Part shown: piece by piece, positions 8,456 to 16,344 of the stretch | Layout: each line of letters begins with the position of its first letter | Position numbering within the stretch: the stretch's first letter is position 1 | From: Tautonia plasticadhaerens | GTDB lineage: Bacteria > Planctomycetota > Planctomycetia > Isosphaerales > Isosphaeraceae | Assembly: GCF_007752535.1 (NCBI RefSeq) | Contig: NZ_CP036426.1 | Coordinates: forward strand, 4,526,001-4,590,000 | Direction of reading: 5' to 3' | Length of the DNA stretch: 64,000 bases | The notes under the pieces: model-generated | What the model was told of the DNA's origin: nothing | The model's database searches: none | Seen by the model: the letters and a program-made list of their open reading frames with translations, nothing else | Made by a program: the position numbers and the translations under genes

Positions 8456-10758
8456 GAGCCGCCCCCCTTCGGCACCCGGGCGGTCCGGTGGAGCACGACC
8501 ACCCCCAGGGCGGCGATCGCCAGCACGGCCACCTCCCCCATCGTGTCCGCCCCCCGGATGTCGGTCAGGATGACGTTCACCACGTTCTGCCCGCCCCCCA
8601 GGGGGTCGGCCAGCAAGAGCTGGGCGTCCCCGGAGGTCCCGGCCGCCCGGTGCGAGGCCGCCGACCACGTGAGCGACGCCATCACCAGCCCGATCCCGAT
8701 CGACGCCGCCCCGTGGAGCAGCACCTTCGGCCACGGCCGACGGCCCGACCGGCGCGCGGGCAGGTGCCGGAGGATCAGGAGCAGCAGGATCAGGCTGATC
8801 GAGTCGGTCAGGATCTGCGTCAGGGCCAGGTCCGGCGCCCGGAAGAGCACGAAGATGCCGATCACGCCGAAGCCGACGACCGAGAGCAGGATCACCTTCG
8901 CCAGCCTCGACGGCATCACCACCAGCAGCAGGCCCCCCGCCACCGCGACCGCCCCGAAGGCCGCCCCCATGCCCAGGTCCGGCCCCCAGGGCCCGGCCAG
9001 GTCGGCCATCGTCGTTCCGTCCCGGAGCAGTTCGGCGGCAGACAGGGCGACGACCGCCAGCAGGATGATCGACAGGTATCTCGGGTATCCCCCCGCCTGT
9101 ACCGCGTCGGCGAACCGCCTCGCCCCGGCGGTCGAGGCCCCGGCCAGCCATTCGGCGGCCGACTGCGGCCCGGGGAGGCTCGGGACCCGCCTCGACCACT
9201 CCCAGCCCAGGAACAGCACCGCCCCGGCGCCGTACGCGACCAGGCTCATCCAGAGCTTCGGATCGACGTGGTGCCAGACCGCCGGGCTCCCCGGCCAGTC
9301 GTGCCCCGGCGAGACGACCCGGGAGAGCAGCCAGTGCGGCACGATCCCGCCGACGACCTGCACCACCAGCAAGATCCCCGGCACGATCAGCAGCCACCTG
9401 GAGAGTTGCTCGGGGGGGCGGCCCTCCACCTCCTCCCGCCGTTCCCCGCCGAGGAAGACCCGGACGAACACCTTCAGCGAGTACCCCACCATCAAGGCGC
9501 TGCCGAGGGCCACCGCCGCGATCGTCGGGGTGATCCGGTCGAATTCCCCGCCGAGGGCGATCCCGTAGAACTCCTCCTTGCTGACGAACCCGAGGGTCAG
9601 CGGCAGGCCCGCCATCGCCGCCGTCCCCAGGGCGAACAGCCCCGCCGCCGCCCGGCTCCGCCTCAACACCCGCTTCGAGCCGAGCCGGACCAGGTCCCTC
9701 GTCCCCGCCGCCTCGTCGAGCCAGCCGACCAGGAAGAACAGCGCCGCCTTGTAGGTCGCATGGTTGAAGATATGAAGCAGTTCGCCCGCCGACGACCCCT
9801 GCCTCCCGGCAAAGCCATAGAAGGCCACGATCAGCCCGAGGAAGCCGCTCGTGCTGTAGGCGAGCAGCTCCTTCAGGTCGGTCGCCCGCAACGCGAGCCA
9901 GCCGGTGATCACGTAGGTCGTCAGGCCGACGGCCACCAGGGTGGGCGTCCAGAGGTCCGAAGCCCCGAAGATCGGCAGGAGCCGACCGATGAGCAGGATC
10001 CCCGCCTTGACCATCGCCGCCGAGTGCAGGAAGGCGCTGACCGGCGTCGGCGCCGCCATCGCCCCCGGCAGCCAGAAATGCAGGGGGAACTGGGCCGACT
10101 TGGAGAACGCCCCGACCAGCATCAGCACCAGGGCCGCCCGGAGCATCGGGTCGGCGACGATCGCGTCGGCCCGGCCCGCGAGTTCGGAGAGGTCGAACGT
10201 CCCCGCCCGGGCGCCGACCAGGCCGATGCCCGCCAGCAGGGCCAGCCCGCCGAGCCCGGTGACGAGGAACGCCTGGATCGCCCCCCGCCTCGACTCGGCC
10301 CGATCCGTGTCCATGCCGATGAGCAGGAACGACGAGACGGTCGTCAGCTCCCAGAAGACGAACAGGAGGACCAGCGAATCGGACAACGCCAGGCCGAGCA
10401 TCGCCCCGAGGAACGCGAGCAAGGCGGCCCAGAACAGGCCGGAGGACCTCTCGCCGAAGTATCCCCGGGCGTACTGGATCGTCCCCAGGCCGACTCCGGC
10501 GGTCAGCAGGACGAAGAAGACGCCGAGCCGGTCGACCCTCAGATCCAGCGAGAACAGCCCCGGCAGCCCGGGCATCGGGACGATGGTCGTCGTCGAGCCG
10601 TCCATGACCCTCGGCCAGAGGGGGGCGGCCATCGCCAGCACGGCGATCGGGGCCAGCAGCGCCAGCCTGCCGGCCCATCGGCCCGGCAGGGTCACCGAGA
10701 CGGCGGCCAGCGCGAACGGGACCCCGATGATCGCGATCAAGAGCCCCGACATGACCAC
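8452..10758 (-). CDS. mrpA: Mrp Na+/H+ antiporter subunit A
   Basis: The large 768-residue subunit, first gene of the operon. It combines an ND5-like antiporter core with the MrpA C-terminal region. Core motifs include LLFVFWELTTVSSFLLIGMD and the proton-channel segment AQFPLHFWLPGAMAAPTPVS followed by SAAMVKAGILLIGRL. Near the C-terminus VLFRAPDLALTQILTDSISL and NVVNVILTDIRGADTMGE are characteristic of MrpA. The first start is GTG 10758; an ATG six bases later (10752) is an equally good choice. The weak ribosome site AGGAAG/AGGTGG precedes it. No regulator is encoded beside the operon. Confidence 0.94.
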   Translation of the reverse strand: MVMSGLLIAIIGVPFALAAVSVTLPGRWAGRLALLAPIAVLAMAAPLWPRVMDGSTTTIVPMPGLPGLFSLDLRVDRLGVFFVLLTAGVGLGTIQYARGYFGERSSGLFWAALLAFLGAMLGLALSDSLVLLFVFWELTTVSSFLLIGMDTDRAESRRGAIQAFLVTGLGGLALLAGIGLVGARAGTFDLSELAGRADAIVADPMLRAALVLMLVGAFSKSAQFPLHFWLPGAMAAPTPVSAFLHSAAMVKAGILLIGRLLPIFGASDLWTPTLVAVGLTTYVITGWLALRATDLKELLAYSTSGFLGLIVAFYGFAGRQGSSAGELLHIFNHATYKAALFFLVGWLDEAAGTRDLVRLGSKRVLRRSRAAAGLFALGTAAMAGLPLTLGFVSKEEFYGIALGGEFDRITPTIAAVALGSALMVGYSLKVFVRVFLGGERREEVEGRPPEQLSRWLLIVPGILLVVQVVGGIVPHWLLSRVVSPGHDWPGSPAVWHHVDPKLWMSLVAYGAGAVLFLGWEWSRRVPSLPGPQSAAEWLAGASTAGARRFADAVQAGGYPRYLSIILLAVVALSAAELLRDGTTMADLAGPWGPDLGMGAAFGAVAVAGGLLLVVMPSRLAKVILLSVVGFGVIGIFVLFRAPDLALTQILTDSISLILLLLILRHLPARRSGRRPWPKVLLHGAASIGIGLVMASLTWSAASHRAAGTSGDAQLLLADPLGGGQNVVNVILTDIRGADTMGEVAVLAIAALGVVVLHRTARVPKGGGS

Positions 10759-10822
10759 CTATCTTCCTCGGTCGGGAGGGACGCCTCGCGGAGGCGGGGA
10801 GTCCGCAAACCCGATGCCGGGT

Positions 10823-10848
10823 CCCCGGGGTCCTGAGTCATCCCGGGG
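10823..10848 (-). terminator. GC-rich hairpin just downstream of the desaturase gene
   Basis: CCCCGGG (10823-10829) can pair with CCCGGGG (10842-10848) around a 12-base loop, starting seven bases after the desaturase stop. A second 6-bp stem, CGCCTC/GAGGCG, lies at 10782-10796. There is no U-tract, so this is only a possible terminator or attenuator between the desaturase and mrpA. Confidence 0.3.
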
Positions 10849-10854
10849 CGCCGC

Positions 10855-12150
10855 TCATCCCCCACCGGCTCCCGGGGCGTCTTCCCGGCCGGGCCGGCCG
10901 TCCGGGCGGGGGGCGGTCAGCACGTCGACGATCGTCGGCCGTCCGAGGCGGTCGGCGAAGGTGCCGTGGCATTCGACGACCTGCGAGGCGTACTCCGGGT
11001 GCTCCTCCCGGAGCAGCCGGTGCAGGGGGCCGAGCCGGTCTTGGGGGATCGTCGGGAACAGGTGGTGCGTGACGTGGTAGCCCTGGCCGTAGACGAACAC
11101 CGCCCAGGTGGTGAAGGGGTCGCAGCGGAAGACCCGGGAGTTGGTCAGCCGTCCCTCATCGGCGTTGGAATGCTGATACACGTCGCGCAGATACATAAAA
11201 TACATGAACGTCGTCGACATCGGCACGAACCAGAGGAGCATCGCGTAGACCGCCGACCTCCCCCCCGTCGCCGGCAGCAGCAGGCCGAGCAGGACGATCA
11301 CCGCCGTGTAATAGGAGAGCCGGAGGGCGCCGGCCGTCCTCGGCCCGTAGGGGTGCCGGATCGGGGGGCGGGCGAAGGCCCGGACGGGCAGACACCTCGT
11401 CGCCAGCAGGACGGCGACCAGGCCGGCCGCCCCGGCGACAACCAGCCAGGCCATCGACCCGACCAGGTAGGAGCCCCAGAGGACCGCCTCCAGCCCCGAG
11501 ACGTAGGCCAACCCCAGGCTCGTCGCCGGGAGGAGCCTGGGCCCGGCCTCGCCTTGCCGCTCGGCGTAGACGTTCCGGCCGATCCCCAGCACGTTGACGG
11601 CGATGTAGGCCCACTGGTAGCGCAGGAACGAACGCGGGGAGGACAGCGGCGCCAGGTAGATCGCCACCAGCAGCTTCCTCCTCGACATCGGGAACTCACC
11701 CGATCGCTTCCCGGGCCCCAGGTTCACCAGGTCCGGGTCCCGGCCCGGGTCGTTGGTGTACTGGTGGTGGGCCAGGTGGAAGGCGCGGTAGGAGTGGATC
11801 GTCGAGAGCAGCGGGAACATGCAGAGCAGGTCGGCCGCGAGGTCGTTGGCGACCTTGTCCCGCAGCAGGCAGGAGTGCGACGCCTCGTGCCCGAGCCCGG
11901 CCAGGCGGTGCTGGATCGCCCCCACCAGCACGATCGCCGAGGCGAACACCGGAACGTTCCAGGCCCAGGCCAGCCCCCAGCCGGCCCGCCCCTCGGCGAA
12001 CACGACCGCGCCGGCGATCACGGCGGCGAGGCAGGCGTATTCGATCGCCAGGTAGCCCAGGCCCCTCAGGGAGTCGACCCGGCGGAGGTCCCGGATTCGC
12101 CGCCGGAGCCCGGGGGCGTTGAAGGCCGGCCTCGGGGTCGTCGAGGCCAT
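10855..12150 (-). CDS. Membrane fatty-acid desaturase
   Basis: A di-iron membrane fatty-acid desaturase, which introduces a double bond into acyl lipids or acyl-CoA in the inner membrane using O2. All three histidine boxes are visible: HEASH (88-92), HLAHH (125-129) and HVTHH (359-363). Several hydrophobic pairs flank them, for example ACLAAVIAGAVVFAEG and a helix-rich middle. At 431 residues it is family-sized. I chose ATG 12150 (MASTTPRPAF): GAGG sits nine bases upstream, whereas the earlier ATG at 12159 would overlap that ribosome site, and still earlier starts lie in a simple repeat. Regiospecificity cannot be told. Confidence 0.9.
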   Translation of the reverse strand: MASTTPRPAFNAPGLRRRIRDLRRVDSLRGLGYLAIEYACLAAVIAGAVVFAEGRAGWGLAWAWNVPVFASAIVLVGAIQHRLAGLGHEASHSCLLRDKVANDLAADLLCMFPLLSTIHSYRAFHLAHHQYTNDPGRDPDLVNLGPGKRSGEFPMSRRKLLVAIYLAPLSSPRSFLRYQWAYIAVNVLGIGRNVYAERQGEAGPRLLPATSLGLAYVSGLEAVLWGSYLVGSMAWLVVAGAAGLVAVLLATRCLPVRAFARPPIRHPYGPRTAGALRLSYYTAVIVLLGLLLPATGGRSAVYAMLLWFVPMSTTFMYFMYLRDVYQHSNADEGRLTNSRVFRCDPFTTWAVFVYGQGYHVTHHLFPTIPQDRLGPLHRLLREEHPEYASQVVECHGTFADRLGRPTIVDVLTAPRPDGRPGREDAPGAGGG

Positions 12151-12461
12151 TCCGTCCATCCTCACGCGATCGCTCCTCCGTCCCATCCCATCCCGTCCCA
12201 TCTCGTTTCATCCCGGCCGGCGGCCGGGGACCGGTTGCCCGGCGGGGGCCTGTCACGCGAAATCAGTGCCGGACGCCCGTCACCGAGGGCGGCCCCATCC
12301 GACGTCCCCGTCGAGAGCCGAAGTCGGGAGGCGCACGGGCCGTCGCCGGGCCGGGGCGGGGATCCGGCATTGACGGTCACGGCGCTCTCGGGCAGAGTGG
12401 GCCGGCGAGTCGGGGACCGCGCCGATGGAGGCCGGTTGCGCCGTCCCGCCGGGAGGCAAGG
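12151..12461. other. Divergent intergenic region between desaturase and AsmA-like gene
   Basis: This 311-base stretch separates two divergent genes and must hold both promoters. It contains the pentamer-like repeat described separately and, on the plus strand, TTGACG (12370-12375) followed after 17 bases by CAGAGT (12393-12398), a weak sigma70-like candidate for the plus-strand gene. No gene is seen. Confidence 0.45.
12179..12215. repeat. Imperfect CCCAT/CCCGT simple repeat
   Basis: About seven imperfect 5-base units of the type TCCCA/TCCCG/TCTCG/TTTCA run in tandem, just upstream of the desaturase start on the minus strand (read there as GGGAT/GGGAC). It ends about 30 bases before the chosen start codon, so length changes could alter the leader or promoter spacing. 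Confidence 0.7.
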
Positions 12462-13802
12462 ATGCTGACCCTGTCCCGTCCGCAACGCCAGGTGCTGTTC
12501 ACGCTGGGGATCGTCGCCGCGACGATGGCCCCGACCGCGATCGTCGCCGTCACGGCCTGGCAGGTCAACCGGCCCGGCCACCGGCACGACGTGGAGGCCT
12601 CGCTCGGCCGCCAGCTCGGCCTGAAGGTCACGCTCGACGGGGTCCGCTACCCCCGGCCCGGGGAGGTCGTCTACACCGGGCTCGCCCTCTGGCAGCATGA
12701 GCCGAGGCGGGAGACCCATTTCGTCAAGGTCGCCCAGGCCGGGCTCCTGAAGATCGCCCGGGAGGGCCGCCGCCTCGTCCTCCGGGCCGAGGGGCTGGCG
12801 GTGGCCGCCGAGGGGCCGAGGCAGGCGATGGAGCAGGTCGGCGGGCTGCTCAGCCGGGCCGCGGCCGACGAGTCGTGGGAGCGCGTCGACCTCTCGGCCG
12901 ACTCCTGCACGCTGGACCTCGGCGACGGCCTGTCCTACGACCTGGCCGACCTCGGCGGCTCGTTCCTGATCGAGGGCGGCTCCCCGACCGTCACGGCGAG
13001 CTACCAGTTCGCCTCGACCGAGGGGGCGTCCACCCGCTGCGAGCTGAAGCTCGTCCGGGACCGCAGCGGGGAGGAGCCGACGACCGCCCTGACCTTCCAG
13101 ACCGCCGGCGACGGCCTGCCGCTGCCGGCCCGGGTGCTCGACCCGCTCTTCGCCTCCGAGGAGTGGGTCGGCCCGTCGGCCCGGGTGATGGGGAAGCTGG
13201 AGCTCTCCCGGGTCGGCGCCGGTGACTGGCGGGCGACGTTCTCGGGAGAGCTGATCGACGTGGACCTGGGCACGCTCGTCGGCCGCCGGGTGCCGGAGCA
13301 CCGGCTCGACGGGCCGGCCCGGCTGGTGGTCGAGTCGGCCGAGTGGGGCCCCCGGCCGGGGGCGCCGGGCCCGGGATGGCTGTCGGCCTCGGGGGAACTC
13401 CGGGCGGGTCCGGGTGCCGTCAGCCCGGGGCTGCTCCGGGCGCTCCAGTCGGAGATGCACTTCCTGCTGGCCGACGCGTTCCGGATCCGGGCGGTCTCCA
13501 CCGGGAACGAGCCGGCGGTCGCCTTCCGGGACCTCGGATTCCGGTTCGCCATCGAGCCCGACGGCTCGGTCTACCTCGACGGCGCCCTGGGAGACGCCTA
13601 CGAGCCCGGCGTCGTGATGACCGAGCCCGACGGCCTGGATCCGATCGCCTTCGCCCCCGCCGAGGGGTCCAACCTGATCGGCCTCCGCCGCACCCTCGCC
13701 CCCTCCGACCCCGTCCTCGTCCCGGCCGACCCGGAGCTGGACTTCCTCGACTTCCTCCCCCAGGGCGGCGTCCCCCGCTCGGACGTGATCCGGGCTAACT
13801 GA
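12462..13802 (+). CDS. Membrane-anchored protein of unknown function, AsmA-like
   Basis: A 446-residue protein with one N-terminal membrane helix (about 12-32, LFTLGIVAATMAPTAIVAVTA) and a large, beta-rich exported region. The stretch after the helix (VEASLGRQLGLKVTLDGVRYPRPGEVVYTGLAL) resembles the start of AsmA/TamB-type domains, in which a membrane-bound protein carries a long periplasmic beta structure used in lipid transport. That likeness is by eye only and the family is uncertain. GGGAGG lies seven bases before ATG 12462. The gene is followed on the same strand by a GT39-type glycosyltransferase, 226 bases on. Confidence 0.75.
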   Translation: MLTLSRPQRQVLFTLGIVAATMAPTAIVAVTAWQVNRPGHRHDVEASLGRQLGLKVTLDGVRYPRPGEVVYTGLALWQHEPRRETHFVKVAQAGLLKIAREGRRLVLRAEGLAVAAEGPRQAMEQVGGLLSRAAADESWERVDLSADSCTLDLGDGLSYDLADLGGSFLIEGGSPTVTASYQFASTEGASTRCELKLVRDRSGEEPTTALTFQTAGDGLPLPARVLDPLFASEEWVGPSARVMGKLELSRVGAGDWRATFSGELIDVDLGTLVGRRVPEHRLDGPARLVVESAEWGPRPGAPGPGWLSASGELRAGPGAVSPGLLRALQSEMHFLLADAFRIRAVSTGNEPAVAFRDLGFRFAIEPDGSVYLDGALGDAYEPGVVMTEPDGLDPIAFAPAEGSNLIGLRRTLAPSDPVLVPADPELDFLDFLPQGGVPRSDVIRAN

Positions 13803-14028
13803 TCGGGCGGCCGACACCGGGGCGATGAATCGACCTCGACCGAAGGCGGGCCGACCGCTGGCCGATGGCAGATCACGTCACGTCCCCGGGGTGCCGACGT
13901 CGCGAGACCGGCGAACCGTCGGGACCACCCTCGGGCTTATGCCGCTCGGCATCCGGCCCCCGGACCCCTCAACTACTTCCCCGACCCGAACCCCGGTCCG
14001 ACCCCCGACGACCGGATCGGAGGCGACG

Positions 14029-15744
14029 ATGACCGACGACGCACCGCCCCGGCACGACGACATGACGGCCCCCGAGGCCCCATCGGGGCCATTCCGGAGG
14101 GTGGCGTGGGTCGCCTCGATCGGCGCCGTCCTGGCGGTGCTCGCGCTGGCGGGCTGGTTCCGGTTGAGCAGCCTGGGGGCGATCCCGGTCCACCTGGCGG
14201 ACGAGTCGTATTACGGCCTGCAGTCGTCCCGGATGGCCCGGGGCGAGTCGTTCCGGATGCACACGACCTCGGGGAACCTCGTCGACCCGTTCCTGCTGCT
14301 CCCCCAGGCGGCCCTGCACCTGGCCTTCGAGCCGTCGACCTGGGTCATGCGGCTTCCGGTCGCGCTGTCGGGCCTGGCGGCGGTGGGGATGCTGTTCCTC
14401 GCCGCCCGGCGGCTCGACCGGGGGACGGCGACCCTGGCCGCCGTCCTCCTGGCGACGACGCCCAAGGCGATCATGTTCTCGAGGATCGGTTGCGAGTTCG
14501 GCCAGACGCCGCTGGTCGGTGCCGTCGCGGCCTGGTTCGCGCTGCGGGGCAGGGGGGTCGGCCTGGTGCTCACGCTGCTGGCGGGGCAGCTGGTGCACCC
14601 GACCAACGTGCTGCTGGTGCCGATCCTCGTGCCGGTGTTCCTCGTCCGCTTCCGGGGCCGGTTCGCCGACGACCCGGGTGGCCTCCGCCGGGCGTTCCGA
14701 CGCTGGTCGATCGCCGCGGGGGTGGCGGTGCTCGGGGTGGCGGTCGCCCTGCTCCGCAGGCCCTTCCTGAGGCAGATGCTCCGGGCCCGGTTCGAGGGCT
14801 GGTCGTGGTCGGATGCGCCGATTTACCTCGATTTGGCCGCGCTGTTCCCCTTCCACGGCACCCTCCTCGGGCTGGACGCCGATCGGCATGGGAGGCTTGT
14901 CTGGGCGGTGGCGCTGGCGGTCCTGCTGCCCGGCGTCATCCGGCTGGCGATCGGGAGGCGGTGGGACCGGCTGGCGATCGTCGCCGGGGCCACCCTGGGC
15001 CTGGCGTCGCTCTACGTCCTCGGCGGGGCGACCGTCCTCGGCCCGACCGACCGCTACGGGACCGTGCTGCTCGTGCCGGGGGCGCTGGCCTCGGGATGCC
15101 TGATCATGGCCCTGCTCCCCGGCCGTCGATCCGCCCCGGCCCCGGCCCCGGCCGTCGACCGGCCCCGGCCTCCCGTCGCCCCCAACCTGCTGGCGGCGGC
15201 GATCGGCGGGGGCCTGCTGGTCGTCTCCTACGCCAATGTCGTCTCCCCGGTCGCCAACGCCCCGGAGTCGATCTGGACCTTCCGTGACGAAGCCCGGGAT
15301 CCCTACCGCCGGGCGATCGAGGTCATCGAGGCGGACATGGCCGGGTCGGACTCGGGGGCCCCGGCCGGTCGCCCCCGGCTGATCATCGCCCAGGATTACT
15401 TCGTCTCGACCCCCCTGAGCTACCTGGCCGGGGGCCGGGGCGATTTGGTGGTGGCCGAGCTGATCACGATCCCCGAGCTGGGAGAGCTCGTCGTCGGCCG
15501 GGACCCGCTGGCCGCCGAGCGCCCCCGGCTGGCCGATCGGCTGGCCGAGGGGGACTACGCCGTCAGCGGGCACAGCATCTTCCCGCAACTCATGGCGTTC
15601 ATCGGCGAGGTCGCCCGGGACGGCTTCCCCGCCGACCGGGTCCGGCACTGGCCGGTCTCCGGGCCGCTGAACCTCGCCGTCTACCGGGTCGCCCCCCCGG
15701 CCCGGGCCGTCGCCCGGGACGGGCCGGACGCCCGTCGCCGCTGA
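14029..15744 (+). CDS. GT39-type polytopic glycosyltransferase (ArnT/PMT-like)
   Basis: A 571-residue integral membrane GT-C glycosyltransferase. These use polyprenyl-phosphate sugars to glycosylate lipids or proteins on the outer face of the membrane. The acidic GT-C motif is HLADESYYG (55-63, Asp58/Glu59) just after the first helix (27-45). About ten further hydrophobic helices follow, with a soluble C-terminal part from about residue 420. ATG 14029 is preceded by GGAGG five bases upstream; an earlier in-frame ATG at 13825 would add a 68-residue Pro/Arg/Thr-rich leader. A tandem repeat overlaps the stop codon. Acceptor and sugar are unknown. Confidence 0.85.
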   Translation: MTDDAPPRHDDMTAPEAPSGPFRRVAWVASIGAVLAVLALAGWFRLSSLGAIPVHLADESYYGLQSSRMARGESFRMHTTSGNLVDPFLLLPQAALHLAFEPSTWVMRLPVALSGLAAVGMLFLAARRLDRGTATLAAVLLATTPKAIMFSRIGCEFGQTPLVGAVAAWFALRGRGVGLVLTLLAGQLVHPTNVLLVPILVPVFLVRFRGRFADDPGGLRRAFRRWSIAAGVAVLGVAVALLRRPFLRQMLRARFEGWSWSDAPIYLDLAALFPFHGTLLGLDADRHGRLVWAVALAVLLPGVIRLAIGRRWDRLAIVAGATLGLASLYVLGGATVLGPTDRYGTVLLVPGALASGCLIMALLPGRRSAPAPAPAVDRPRPPVAPNLLAAAIGGGLLVVSYANVVSPVANAPESIWTFRDEARDPYRRAIEVIEADMAGSDSGAPAGRPRLIIAQDYFVSTPLSYLAGGRGDLVVAELITIPELGELVVGRDPLAAERPRLADRLAEGDYAVSGHSIFPQLMAFIGEVARDGFPADRVRHWPVSGPLNLAVYRVAPPARAVARDGPDARRR

Positions 15745-15780
15745 TCCGGCCTCCCCCCGCCGCTGATCCGGCCTCCCCCC
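15737..15780. repeat. 22-bp tandem duplication spanning a stop codon
   Basis: The 22-base unit at 15737-15758 is repeated exactly at 15759-15780, with the first ten bases starting a third copy. The first unit contains the TGA stop (15742-15744) of the glycosyltransferase gene, so the duplicated TGA lies out in the 3' region. Confidence 0.9.
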
Positions 15781-16344
15781 GCCTCCCCTCCGGCCGGGCT
15801 CGCCCGCCGGGACCCCGGCCCTCCGGGCTCGGGTTCCGCACCACCCTCGGCAGTCCCCCCGCGGCCCCGACCGGGCTGAGCCCCCGGACGGCCGGCCGCC
15901 GAGAAGTGCAACCACCGGATCAGGAACACCCGCCGGCCGATTTTTTTCCCACCCGGGGCGGAATATTCCCGTCCCAAGCCGGGCGGTTCCGTGCTCAGTG
16001 GGGTGGGGACCGAGGGCTGGTGAGTCGCGAACTCCCCCAGGTCGCTTCTGAGCGTAGTCACGTCGTTTTTTCGCGAATCCCAGGCCGGTGAAAATAAGCA
16101 GCAATAGGTTCCAATAGAATTTTAGGTCGGTATGAATAGACGGTCATAACTGGATCTTAGGCCGATGTGAGTCGACACTCTTCCTAATAACTAGGCAGGT
16201 CTTTGGGACGATGAGTGTTGCGGTCTAGCGGGAGACGGCCTGATCGAGTGGGGGCCTTCGACCGGTCGGCACGAGACAGCCCTGGTCAGTCATCCGAATC
16301 GGGGTGACTGGCCAGGGCTGGTGTCGTCCGGTCGGATGGGCCGG
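15745..16344. other. Low-GC non-coding island
   Basis: A 600-base intergenic region between two convergent genes. From about 16040 to 16230 the composition drops sharply, with runs such as GTTTTTTCGCG, GAAAATAAGCAG and CCTAATAACTAGG, unlike anything else in the window. Three loosely similar segments starting TTTTAGGTCGGTATGA (16120), TCTTAGGCCGATGTGA (16155) and TCTTTGGGACGATGAG (16200) suggest degenerate direct repeats. No open reading frame, tRNA or transposase remnant is visible. The strong hairpin at 16277-16320 closes the region. Confidence 0.6.
16277..16320 (-). terminator. 16-bp hairpin after the WD40 kinase gene
   Basis: CAGCCCTGGTCAGTCA (16277-16292) pairs with TGACTGGCCAGGGCTG (16305-16320) with one G-U type position and a 12-base loop. 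It begins 24 bases beyond the kinase stop codon on the minus strand. A U-tract is lacking in either direction, so it may act with Rho, as a bidirectional terminator, or protect the 3' end. Confidence 0.7.

Noticed and set aside
8488-10836. A long plus-strand frame opposite mrpA
   Set aside because: Low-complexity Arg/Gln/Pro/His product, antisense to a certain gene.
16115-16215. Possible CRISPR or short regularly spaced repeats
   Set aside because: Only three loosely similar segments with unequal spacing (about 36 and 44 bases) and no cas genes.
15745-16344. Insertion-sequence remnant in the low-GC island
   Set aside because: No inverted-repeat ends, target duplication or transposase fragment can be seen.
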